Below, piece by piece: positions 5,157-13,660 of a stretch of DNA of 64,000 nt. Origin of the DNA: JACKAQ01 sp965227145 (lineage in GTDB: Bacteria; Calditrichota; Calditrichia; RBG-13-44-9; J075); NCBI GenBank assembly GCA_965227145.1, contig OZ245730.1, positions 2,666,001 to 2,730,000 on the forward strand, in the 5' to 3' direction. The notes under the pieces were generated by a model. It was given only the letters and a program-made list of their open reading frames with translations. It did not search any database and was not told the origin of the DNA. The position numbers and the translations under genes were made by a program. The first letter of the stretch is position 1. Every line of letters starts with the position of its first letter.

Positions 5157-7871
5157 GCGTTGCTTTGCATCAAATACCGGATCAATGTAAAAATCGCCGT
5201 TCTTCTTTTCCCGATCCATCAGGCTCATCGCTTCTTCCAGCGTTGGCAGTCGCCAGTCACTGTAGCCAGCATATGTCTCGCGATTTAGTTGGTCGATGTA
5301 TTGCTGACAATCTTTCCATTTCATGTTACTCGGCGAACCCGATTGCTGCCACATTAAACCTGTGGCATAGTCCATTACCACATTGCCGTCCTTTTGGGGC
5401 TGATAAACGTGCACGCAGCCTTTGCCTTCTTTGTGACGGTTGATATCGGCAAAGTCATACTTTTTGAGCATGGCTTTCGTTTGGTCATCACTCAATTCCG
5501 TTGCTGCTTTTCGCAAGGAAAAGACCGGATTGATCTTCAGCGCATCCAGTTCCTGTTCATTGCCTAATTTGGCGAGGTTACGCCCTGCTTCTGCGCGTTC
5601 CTCAAAGGGCAGCTTGCCGCTGAGCAGATGCGCCAGCGAGCGGCGCAGGCGGTCTAGGTATGCTCTGCCGCCGTTGGGAAATTTGGGATCTTTTGCAATC
5701 TCTTCCGGGGTAAGCAGCACGGCAATATTTGACGCCCACAGAACTTGCCGTTCGATGGCTTCGGTTTCCGGCTTCGTTCCCTGACAGAGCGTGTGGGCAA
5801 GATCTTGAAGGGTCAGAACGCCCCGCCGAGCTTCATTGTAATACAATTCTTCCATGCCAAACTGGATGGTGGGCGCCCAGTAATCCCCCTCTTCGCTGTG
5901 TTGAATCAGCTCTCTGGGAATGTTCCGCTGCGAGACAATCTGGCAACCGGCTAAATATTCCTGAAAGGAGCGGTGATAAAAACCGTAAGCAACTGGTTTG
6001 GCTTCCTTTTCATCATCTTCGGTTGGGTCGCTCTCACCACCGCGTCCGATCAGTAAACCGGAATGTTGGTCCACGTAGTCCAGGAATTCTTCCGCAAGAT
6101 CATAGCTGTCCAGATACCCTTCATTTTTCAACAGCAGAATCGCCTGATCGCGGTTAATATCTGCGGTCTCCTGTTCTTTTTTACCTGTGGATTGCGCCTC
6201 GTAACCCAATCGAGCCGCCAGCTCTTGGAGCTTTTTGTCATCTGCCAGCACTTTGGCAAGATTAGCGGAGATTCGCAATCCTTCTTCCCCAAGGTTTTCC
6301 TTGCGCCAACGCCGAAGCAGAATGTCCACAACCAGTTTGTAGAGCTTCACCCGTTCATCTGGCAATTGATGTTGGTTGTAGTGGATGATCGCCATAGTGG
6401 TGAGCATCATAGGGTTTTTTGCCAGCGCCCGCAGTTTGATTGCCCCTTTTAGCAAGTCTGCGATCCTTATTTTGGCAGTTTCCGTATCAATTTTTCCCAA
6501 TGCCTTTTTGGCGTTATACCATGCCGTAATAAAACGTTTGATTTTTTCGTTATTCAGATCGGCAATGGTATATTCCTGAAATCCGCTGAGCCGGTTATGC
6601 CCGGTGTAGGAGCGAATACGGCAGGTGATGATCATGCGCTTGGGGGCGTAGTTGCTGATCAGTGCATTGACAGTTAGCTGGATACGCTTCCGCTGTTTGA
6701 AAGGCACTTCGTCCAGTCCATCCAGCACCAGCAGGCAGTTACCCTGATGCAGGGCATCAAATATACCATCCCTAAACGCATTGGCATTTAATCGATAGAG
6801 ATTTTTAGATAATTGTTCATTTACGACTCGTAACAAGTGCGCTGTTCTTTCATCTGCCGAAGGTTTTGAAATATTAACGGTTTGCAGTCGGGGCACCAGA
6901 TCCCGCAGTTGTATAAAAATAGGCAACAGCCCTTTAAAGCAATCTTCCGGGTGCACATTAACGCCCAAAAGATCCTGCGCCACCAGCGCCGAGAGCTTTT
7001 TGACAAAGGCGCTTTTTCCGGCGCCCGGATCGCCCAAGAGCATCAGCCGGGAATTTTCAACAGCGGCTTCCCGGACAGTCAGGGTTTTGGTTTTGATTTT
7101 CTTCTCGTCCATCCGCTGCATTGCAGTCCGGTCGCTGATGCGGTTGCCTTTTTCATCTACCATGTAGGTGCTGGTGGTGTCCAGATCCACATACACGGCG
7201 TCCAGCGTCACCCCGTCGTCATCGCTGGTGTCTTCCCCCAACGCCGAAAGCGGCAGGTTCAGGCATTCTTTGGCAAGGCTTTTCAGATAGAGAGATTTGG
7301 CGGATTCGGCCTGTTGCTTTTCGGCTGTTTCTTTCTGGTTTGCCAGCTTTTCGACGTTTTTGCTGATGGCTTCCTGTATTTTTGTATGTGCTTTTGTTTC
7401 AGCAAGTTGGTCGGTTTGAATTATGGTTTGTTTGGCAGTTTCCCCAAATATCAACGAATCGACCAGCTCTTTCTCTTGCGCTGCGGCATCGCGGAAGGAT
7501 TCCGCAAATACGCGAACGATTGCCTCAATGTCAAACCCGGCAATATTTTCGTGATTGGCAATTTCCATGTAGATATCCGCAAGTTCTTTCATGTTGAGCA
7601 GTTTGCCAATGAGGATTTTGCTCAACTCACGAATGACGTCGGTATCGTCAAAAAATTGCTGCAGTAATTCGGCTAACTGTTTTTGGTCTTTTTCTTTAAA
7701 TGGCTTCAGCTGAATAATCGCTGATTCGGTAGCGGTTTTCAGGCAGCGGTCAACTGCTTTTTCCTTTTCCGATACCTCAAATGGCTTCCGAACTGTGCGG
7801 TGCAAATGGGAAATCAACTCCTTAGCCAAACCGGAGTAGATGCTTTGTGCGATGCTCATAAGATCGATCAT
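5037..7871 (-). CDS. NACHT (STAND) NTPase with C-terminal DUF1566/C-type-lectin-like domain
   Basis: With the start chosen at MIDLMSIAQS the product is 944 aa. An alpha-helical N-terminal region with a likely coiled coil (about 150-195) is followed by a NACHT ATPase. Walker A is GDPGAGKS (280-287) and Walker B with the extra acidic residue is LLVLDGLDEV (380-389). A helical region follows to about residue 820. The last 120 residues form a DUF1566 (Lcl_C) domain: GLMWQQS, YAGYSDWRLPTLEEA, AWDVHF, ARAVRS. NACHT proteins act as signal-triggered oligomerising switches, many in anti-phage defence, and a lectin-fold C-terminus is the likely sensor. An upstream in-frame ATG at 7967 would add a hydrophobic 32-residue extension without a good ribosome binding site. 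The gene is flanked by terminators on both sides, so it is a single-gene unit. Confidence 0.85.
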   Translation of the reverse strand: MIDLMSIAQSIYSGLAKELISHLHRTVRKPFEVSEKEKAVDRCLKTATESAIIQLKPFKEKDQKQLAELLQQFFDDTDVIRELSKILIGKLLNMKELADIYMEIANHENIAGFDIEAIVRVFAESFRDAAAQEKELVDSLIFGETAKQTIIQTDQLAETKAHTKIQEAISKNVEKLANQKETAEKQQAESAKSLYLKSLAKECLNLPLSALGEDTSDDDGVTLDAVYVDLDTTSTYMVDEKGNRISDRTAMQRMDEKKIKTKTLTVREAAVENSRLMLLGDPGAGKSAFVKKLSALVAQDLLGVNVHPEDCFKGLLPIFIQLRDLVPRLQTVNISKPSADERTAHLLRVVNEQLSKNLYRLNANAFRDGIFDALHQGNCLLVLDGLDEVPFKQRKRIQLTVNALISNYAPKRMIITCRIRSYTGHNRLSGFQEYTIADLNNEKIKRFITAWYNAKKALGKIDTETAKIRIADLLKGAIKLRALAKNPMMLTTMAIIHYNQHQLPDERVKLYKLVVDILLRRWRKENLGEEGLRISANLAKVLADDKKLQELAARLGYEAQSTGKKEQETADINRDQAILLLKNEGYLDSYDLAEEFLDYVDQHSGLLIGRGGESDPTEDDEKEAKPVAYGFYHRSFQEYLAGCQIVSQRNIPRELIQHSEEGDYWAPTIQFGMEELYYNEARRGVLTLQDLAHTLCQGTKPETEAIERQVLWASNIAVLLTPEEIAKDPKFPNGGRAYLDRLRRSLAHLLSGKLPFEERAEAGRNLAKLGNEQELDALKINPVFSLRKAATELSDDQTKAMLKKYDFADINRHKEGKGCVHVYQPQKDGNVVMDYATGLMWQQSGSPSNMKWKDCQQYIDQLNRETYAGYSDWRLPTLEEAMSLMDREKKNGDFYIDPVFDAKQRWIWTADRYSASDAWDVHFGGGFCYSRPVDFNLYARAVRS

Positions 7872-8029
7872 GGCTTTTACCTTTTGGTAGCGAATTACAG
7901 GCGTATGGCTAATGCCCCATATAACAGAAAATGTCAGAGATTGTAATATGGAAAGATAAGAAATCAACCAATGAATAGACAGACTTAAAATTAGAAAATT
8001 CGATTATGGTTTTACTATTCCAAACACAA

Positions 8030-8055
8030 AACCCCCGGCAAGCTTGCCGGGGGTT
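8030..8055 (-). terminator. Intrinsic terminator of the 161-aa protein gene
   Basis: A perfect 22-base palindrome, beginning CCCCCGGCAAG and ending CTTGCCGGGGG (8032-8053), lies just past the stop of the leftward gene. On the minus strand it is followed by TTTTGTGTTT. It separates that gene from the NACHT gene downstream. Confidence 0.85.
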
Positions 8056-8086
8056 AGATAAATGATACATCGTTGAAATTCAAATT

Positions 8087-8572
8087 TTATTCGTTGGGTT
8101 GCTGTTGCTCTGCACTACGGGATTGCTTCGTGAAGCGCTGCTTTAAATCCTGGTAAATATTCTGGGCACCCGGCACATTCATTCGTGCGCCAAGCTTTAC
8201 GGAGTTGTAAAACGCCAGAGATGCCTGATACGCTTCACTGCCGGCTAATACAACCGTATCATCCAGCAAATGTTGCAGTTCTTCCACTTTCCGCAGAAAT
8301 TGGGTTAATTCGGTTACCGCACCAACATCTTTTTTTAATTCATTCAAATCCACAAATGCCGGTACCAGCGATGTGTTCGCCTGTGCATATTCCAAAGACT
8401 TTTGCACAAACGGCGATGTACCGTCATTCATCTTGGGCAGTTCCCGGCGATCCTGCGCTGTCAGCGAATGCAGGTATGGCAGCAGCTTGGTTTTTAGGGT
8501 GTTCAGCGCATCTTCAATAGCCAGCTTATCCTCAGCCGCAATCTCGATGGAAACGCGATTCTCAAATGCCAT
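8087..8572 (-). CDS. Conserved hypothetical protein, 161 aa
   Basis: This is a soluble, mostly helical protein starting MAFENRVSIEIAAEDK. Recognisable patterns are RRELPKMNDGTSPFVQKSLE and GSEAYQASLAFYNSVKLGAR; similar proteins of about 160 aa occur widely in Bacteroidetes and relatives without known function, as far as I recall. There is no signal peptide, membrane segment or catalytic motif. The start is supported by TAGGAGG-type sequence just before the ATG. It has its own terminator, so co-expression with the downstream NACHT gene is not indicated. Confidence 0.75.
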   Translation of the reverse strand: MAFENRVSIEIAAEDKLAIEDALNTLKTKLLPYLHSLTAQDRRELPKMNDGTSPFVQKSLEYAQANTSLVPAFVDLNELKKDVGAVTELTQFLRKVEELQHLLDDTVVLAGSEAYQASLAFYNSVKLGARMNVPGAQNIYQDLKQRFTKQSRSAEQQQPNE

Positions 8573-9191
8573 AATAAATTCCTCCTAATTCCTGTAAATG
8601 ATTAATTGTAGTGATTTAACAGTGATAATCGGAGGCGGGTCGCGATGCTTTAGGAAAAAAAATTGCAAAATAATCCGGTAATAGTTAAGACTGTATCAGT
8701 TTGGGTATTGTTTGCTTCATCGATAATCAATACTTTGTAAACAGATTAAACGTTTTGGGATAGGTTCCTTAATAATTTCTAAAAAATAATTTGAACCCGG
8801 AGCTTTATTGAACCGTGTATTGATCCGGGAAATCTTACCGGAAATCAAGTGTGTTGTTATTGCAGACAAATTCGACCTCACCGCCTCGGTCCCCCTCTCC
8901 TTCAGGAGAGGGGGAAGTTATCCTTTACATTTGCGAATCTAGCTCCCCTCTCCTTTAAGGAGAGGGGTTGGGAGTGAAGTCCGGTGTTCACCTGGCACAC
9001 CATTGAATAACATGTTGATTCTGATAAAATGCTGATCGATGTCTCAAATTTTCTCACGGGTCTATAAATAAAGCATTCAAAGCAGGAACTTTGAACGGGA
9101 ACGGGGTAGTATTTAGCAATTTCCACAGGATTATGTGCCTGGCATATCATACTTGATCAAAAAGGTCGAAAAAAAACGGAAATTAGTGGCA
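8573..9191. repeat. Intergenic region with two GC-rich hairpin repeats
   Basis: No gene is supported here. Two related palindromes, one running from CCCCCTCTCC to GGAGAGGGGG (8891-8914) and one from CCCCTCTCC to GGAGAGGGG (8945-8967), lie 30 bases apart. They resemble a dispersed bacterial palindromic repeat. The rest must hold the promoters of the two divergent genes, but I see no clear -35/-10 pair. Confidence 0.6.
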
Positions 9192-10295
9192 ATGACAAAC
9201 CAGCAAAACAATTCACCCCCGGTAACAGATAAACAATTATCGCAACGGATTACAACCGCGCAATCGCATCTGCATCAAAAACTTAGCCAAATCCATATTC
9301 CTTCGCTCAATCTTTCCGATTACAATCAACGCTATCTCGGTGAAAAAATCGCAAATTTGAAAGGCATTTTAGAGCTTTACGGCAAACTGCTGTTTTTAAC
9401 GCTGAAAGACAGCACGGTTCCGATCGAGAAATTTGTGTTGGTTGATTACGGCGGCGGCACGGGTTTATTCTCTTTTTTGGCAGCAGAACTGGGTGTCGGA
9501 ACGGTCATTTACGCGGATATTTACGACGTAAGCTGCAGCGATGCGCAACGGCTTTCCAAAGCAATCGGGCTGATGCCACAGCATATCGTTTGCGGCGATA
9601 TTGATGAACTGGCGGAAATGCTGCATCAGCAATCCATCCACATAAATGCGATCACTTCGTATGATGTGCTGGAGCATATTTACGACGTTCCGGCACATTT
9701 CGACAAGCTGGCAACGTTGCCCGGCAACGGCTTCCGGGTGGTCTATGGTTCGGGTGCGAATATTGAAAATCCATTTACCGTTCGCCTCATTCAACAAAGC
9801 CAGTTGAGAGTTGAGCTTCAAAACAGCGATAAACAATGGGGACATAAAGAGCGCGACACGTTGCAATCCTATTTGCAAGTACGTGCAGAAATGATAGCCC
9901 GATATGCCCCGGAATTACCCCCTCAAACCATCGACCAATTGGCAACGGATACCCGGGGATTGATGCAGCAGGACATCCACAAATATGTCGATGAATTTCG
10001 CGAAACCGGGCGAATTTCCTATCAACCGGATCACCCGACGAACACTTGCGATCCCCATACCGGCAACTGGTGCGAACATTTGATGCCTTTCGATTGGCTG
10101 ACACAATTGCTGCGCAGCAAAGGATATTCAGTTGAAATTTTATCCGGTCGTTACAACTCCGGCGGTGCGGTTCATAAACAAATCATCAAAATGTGTTTGA
10201 ATCTGGCGATTGATATTTTGGGACGAAAAGGAATGCTTATTTCACCTTATTATGTGCTTCTCGGCGAATATCCGGCGAAGCATCAATCCATCTGA
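9192..10295 (+). CDS. SAM-dependent class I methyltransferase
   Basis: The predicted product is 367 aa. The Rossmann core shows motif I as LVDYGGGTGLFSFLAAELG (glycine-rich SAM loop), an acidic residue after strand 2 (IYADIYD), and the motif IV region SYDVLEHIYD, as in Methyltransf_11/25 enzymes. The C-terminal half is helical with a Cys/His-containing stretch (TCDPHTGNWCEHLMPFDWL). The substrate is unknown; the size and extra C-terminal domain suggest a small-molecule or sugar methyltransferase rather than an rRNA one. I chose the ATG at 9192 (MTNQQNN) over an upstream one at 9135, because the extension is short, basic and not family-like. It is a single gene ahead of a lipoprotein gene on the same strand, 48 bases away. 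Confidence 0.8.
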   Translation: MTNQQNNSPPVTDKQLSQRITTAQSHLHQKLSQIHIPSLNLSDYNQRYLGEKIANLKGILELYGKLLFLTLKDSTVPIEKFVLVDYGGGTGLFSFLAAELGVGTVIYADIYDVSCSDAQRLSKAIGLMPQHIVCGDIDELAEMLHQQSIHINAITSYDVLEHIYDVPAHFDKLATLPGNGFRVVYGSGANIENPFTVRLIQQSQLRVELQNSDKQWGHKERDTLQSYLQVRAEMIARYAPELPPQTIDQLATDTRGLMQQDIHKYVDEFRETGRISYQPDHPTNTCDPHTGNWCEHLMPFDWLTQLLRSKGYSVEILSGRYNSGGAVHKQIIKMCLNLAIDILGRKGMLISPYYVLLGEYPAKHQSI

Positions 10296-10343
10296 GCCGG
10301 AAGTGTTTTAGCAATTTTATTACTAAACGGGAGAGATCCGAAA

Positions 10344-10937
10344 ATGAAACGATGCCTGATGTTGCTGTGTTTATTCCATCTGATAACCATGAATAGCGGA
10401 TGTACCACTTATTTCAGCAAGCTGAAGTATAACAATTCAACCACGGAATCTTCTGCAAATATGCCAACTGTTGATGAGGTTGGCGCAGATATAATACTCC
10501 GGGATTCAAAACGCGCTTTAACAACTTTAGGATTTGCAACCAGTTTTAAAGTTGCGGAAAAAAACAACACCGATACGGATTTGCGTCAGGGTGAAGTAAA
10601 ACTCATGACACGAATAAAGTTGGTCAAAAATGGCATTTTTAAACCATATGTCGGCGGCGGATTGGGTTGGTATCGCTATTGGTCGCGGGAAAAAGAACGC
10701 GTGATAACCGGTTGTGTTCTTACAACTGCAACATCCGGGTTGTGTACATATTATAATAAAAATAATGATTCAACCCTTTCATCCGGGCTTTTTGCGAGTG
10801 CTGCGGCGGGCATTCGGCTGGGCGGACGCGGAACTAATTATTTTATTGAATACCGGCAGGATTTCAGCAAATCGGATGATTTTTTTGATCTGAATATTAA
10901 CGCTGTAACAATGGGCATTATTTTTTCTTTCCGCTAA
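10344..10937 (+). CDS. Lipoprotein with outer-membrane beta-barrel-like domain
   Basis: The product is 197 aa. The signal sequence MKRCLMLLCLFHLITM ends in lipobox MNSGC (Cys20). The mature part has alternating polar/aromatic strands and glycine turns (KPYVGGGLGWYRYW, SAAAGIRLGGRGTNYFIEYRQDF) and ends in phenylalanine-rich GIIFSFR, typical of 8-strand OMP_b-brl barrels. Two cysteines (VITGCVLTTATSGLC) may form a disulphide. A ribosome binding site (GGGAGAG) precedes the ATG. The function is unknown and no operon partner is evident apart from the upstream methyltransferase. Confidence 0.75.
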   Translation: MKRCLMLLCLFHLITMNSGCTTYFSKLKYNNSTTESSANMPTVDEVGADIILRDSKRALTTLGFATSFKVAEKNNTDTDLRQGEVKLMTRIKLVKNGIFKPYVGGGLGWYRYWSREKERVITGCVLTTATSGLCTYYNKNNDSTLSSGLFASAAAGIRLGGRGTNYFIEYRQDFSKSDDFFDLNINAVTMGIIFSFR

Positions 10938-11041
10938 ATTCACCATTGGCCCATTGAATCCCCATTTCCTCAAAAAACGCTTGTGAATACTGCAACCGGG
11001 TTTATTTTAGAATATCTGCTAACGTTAACCCGTTGATTTGC

Positions 11042-11242
11042 ATGTTTTCCTTCATTGACTGGCTCATCATTATTATTTATCTGGTTGCCGCTTTTTCGAT
11101 TGGTGCGCTAATGACCCGCGTCGCCGGCAGCAGCCTGAATTCCTATTTTATCGCGGATCGCATGCTGCCGTGGTGGTGGCTGGGCACATCGATGATTGCC
11201 ACAACATTTGCGGCGGACACACCGCTGGCAAGAAATGCCTGA
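11042..11242 (+). pseudogene. Truncated sodium:solute symporter (SSS family), N-terminal fragment
   Basis: The 66 codons encode TM1 (FIDWLIIIIYLVAAFSIGAL) and the start of TM2 with the family phrase WWWLGTSMIATTFAADTPLA. In intact SSS transporters this is followed by more than 400 residues; here it meets unrelated codons (RNA) and a TGA. The break lies within 20 bases of the convergent sucrose synthase stop. The remainder was probably lost by a deletion or rearrangement next to the sucrose genes. The remaining peptide is unlikely to function. Confidence 0.8.
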
Positions 11243-11251
11243 CGTCAGTTA

Positions 11252-13660
11252 TCAGTTTTCTTCCAACATCGCTTTTGCGCGTTCTTTGAAATACAACTGG
11301 AACATTAAGTGACAATATAATGTCAGTTCCTTTTTTCCTGTGTTGGAAACGGAGTATCGCCAGAAACCGTAGAGCGCGGTCAGGTTCAACAACTTCTCAT
11401 TATACAATTTCCATGTAAAATGCTCCTGCACGCGCCGGATTCCCGCATCGGAAATCTGTTTCCAGAAACCCGGATCTTCGTCGAGTTTGGCTAAAAATGC
11501 CAGAATCGGCTCGCTGATCAATTCGGGAACGGTCGGGTTAATCAGATAACCGCTTTCGCCGTGAATCACAATTTCCGATGGCCCACCAAAATGGGTGGAA
11601 AACATCGGCAATCCGCTCACCATCGCTTCCAAAACGGTCAAACCGAATCCTTCAAATCGTCCCGGCTGCACAAAAACACCCTGATGATCTGCAACAATGC
11701 GATACACTTCGCCGGTGTCTTCTTTTGGCAAATGAATGCCCAGCCAACGAATTTTTCCATCGAGATTGTATTGTTTGATCAACTCATACATCCGGTGAAT
11801 TTCGCGGATTTCTTCCGCGTCATCGGATTCGCCGGGATTCACTTTTCCGGCGATAACAATCAGGTTACAGCGCTCCTGCAACTCCGATGATTTCCCGAAA
11901 CTTTCCACCAAACCGGTGATATTTTTATTGTGATCCAATCGCGCCATCGTGAAAATGGGGATTTTTTCCGGGTTGTCCAAATGCCCGACAATCGATTCAT
12001 TGGCATCGGAAAACACCAGTTTTTCCAGATATTCCGACTGATTGCGCAGCCGGTGCTCCGTTTCGGAATACGGGAAGAAAATATTTTCATCCACGCCCGG
12101 CGGAATCACATTGAATTTCGGGTGAAACAGGTTGATGCCGTTTTCCACCTGCATTAATCCCGGCATCGTAAAAAATTGATAGGATTCGTATTGCCCGATG
12201 GTGTCGTCCGTTCCAGCGATTTCCTGAAATGTGCTGGTGATAATAAAATCCGCCATATTCATGGCAATCAAATCCACCACATGCTGTATCGCGAAATGAT
12301 ATTCTTTTTCAAAATTGAACCAGTATAAATCGGAAAACAGGTATTTATTTTTTTCCAGCGCGTGGGCAATATTGCATTGAATCGCGTCGAGTTCTTCGGC
12401 GAGCAGCGTCGCAACCAGATTGCCGTCGGAATAATTGCCGATCACCAAATCCGGTTTGCCTTTCAGCTCGCTTAAAATTTCGCGTTTCGCATTTTGGGCA
12501 AATCGCTCGATATACGGCCACAATTTGAATCGCGAAATCCATTGCGGCACAACATTTCCGTTGTCATCCGTAAACGGCACGCGCAAAATAAAGCTGTTTT
12601 CGGTGTGATGAATTTTTTCCAGGCGCAAGTGGCAGGTCGTTCCATGATTGTCCGGAATTAGCCGGGTGACGATCAGAATTTTTGGCGTGGTGGTCAATCC
12701 GTAACTGCGGATGCGCTCCGCCAGCGTGCGTTCCAGATAGCGCACCTGATCCAGAATATAAACCACCTGCCCGCCGGTATCCGGGCGTCCGAGCACGTTT
12801 TCCTGCCCAAACCAGCCGTGCGGCGAGATAATCACAATTTTGGAAACCATCGGGATTCGCGCCATAAATTTTTCCAGAATCTGGCTGTCCGGCGACAAAA
12901 ATAAATCGTGCAGCACCCGCATGGTATCCTTTATTCGCCCGACGGTATCGCCCCATCCCGGTTCAAATCCGTAGTTTCGCATGTCGCGCAGTACGGTTTC
13001 GTGCGAGCTTTCGGCGTCGTGATTGTCCAGCTCACCGGTGAGCGTTTCGAGATTGCGGATCAGCTCATCGTAATTCGCTATCGCATCCGGATTAATCAGC
13101 AATTGCTGTTCGCCCAGCGAGTGAATTTTCAGAAATTCGAACAATCGCTGGTTCCACTTTTCCGGATTTTGGAACAGACTGCTGGACATATATTTATTGA
13201 GATATTCAATGCCGCGCCCGATGCTTTTGACATCTTTTATCGATGGCGAATAATCGTAAAACGGCAGAAAATCGACCCGGAGCGAGCCGTTTGTATCTTT
13301 TGAATCCGGGTTAACGTGCCGGTTGCGAAAGGTGAGCAATTCCCGGGTGGATATTTCGTGCACATCCTCGCCGTGAATGCTGATTTTGTAAAATTTATAG
13401 CGCATCATTTTATAGCGGTGAATGAGAATCGCCACTTCTTCGGCGATAATCAGTTCCGGCGTACGTTTGAGCAAGCGGTAAATTTTGGAATCTTTTTCCA
13501 ATAACGCCGGCTTTTCATTTTGTTTGCAAAAATCTTCAAAGGCAAGCAGTAAGTCGTTGTTTAATATATATTTATTATCGCCATGCCAAAGCTGGTACAA
13601 AAACATGCGAAAATCCTGAACGTGTTCCTCTGTGACCAAATCACTCATTAATATTTGCAT
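11252..13660 (-). CDS. Sucrose synthase (GT4)
   Basis: The enzyme interconverts sucrose + UDP (or ADP) with fructose + NDP-glucose in the cytoplasm. The 802-aa length and domain order fit sucrose synthase: an N-terminal regulatory region (1-250), the signature HGWFGQENVLGRPDTGGQVV opening the GT-B fold, and the retaining GT4 motif RFEGFGLTVLEAM near the C-terminus, followed by the YGFWRYSV ending. The start at 13660 has GGAGGAGG directly upstream, inside the end of the sucrose-phosphate synthase gene, so the two genes overlap by 20 bases and are translationally coupled. A second ATG at 13648 is less well spaced. Together the pair can make and break sucrose, as in some cyanobacteria and Proteobacteria. 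Confidence 0.92.
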   Translation of the reverse strand: MQILMSDLVTEEHVQDFRMFLYQLWHGDNKYILNNDLLLAFEDFCKQNEKPALLEKDSKIYRLLKRTPELIIAEEVAILIHRYKMMRYKFYKISIHGEDVHEISTRELLTFRNRHVNPDSKDTNGSLRVDFLPFYDYSPSIKDVKSIGRGIEYLNKYMSSSLFQNPEKWNQRLFEFLKIHSLGEQQLLINPDAIANYDELIRNLETLTGELDNHDAESSHETVLRDMRNYGFEPGWGDTVGRIKDTMRVLHDLFLSPDSQILEKFMARIPMVSKIVIISPHGWFGQENVLGRPDTGGQVVYILDQVRYLERTLAERIRSYGLTTTPKILIVTRLIPDNHGTTCHLRLEKIHHTENSFILRVPFTDDNGNVVPQWISRFKLWPYIERFAQNAKREILSELKGKPDLVIGNYSDGNLVATLLAEELDAIQCNIAHALEKNKYLFSDLYWFNFEKEYHFAIQHVVDLIAMNMADFIITSTFQEIAGTDDTIGQYESYQFFTMPGLMQVENGINLFHPKFNVIPPGVDENIFFPYSETEHRLRNQSEYLEKLVFSDANESIVGHLDNPEKIPIFTMARLDHNKNITGLVESFGKSSELQERCNLIVIAGKVNPGESDDAEEIREIHRMYELIKQYNLDGKIRWLGIHLPKEDTGEVYRIVADHQGVFVQPGRFEGFGLTVLEAMVSGLPMFSTHFGGPSEIVIHGESGYLINPTVPELISEPILAFLAKLDEDPGFWKQISDAGIRRVQEHFTWKLYNEKLLNLTALYGFWRYSVSNTGKKELTLYCHLMFQLYFKERAKAMLEEN

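Noticed and set aside
7872..7967. Longer N-terminus for the NACHT protein
   Set aside because: The 32-residue extension lacks a ribosome binding site and is not needed for the domain layout; MIDLMSIAQS is the more natural start.
8991..9010. TGGCAC sequence resembling a sigma-54 promoter
   Set aside because: The TTG half is one base too close and no GC or GT doublet lies at the required ten-base distance.
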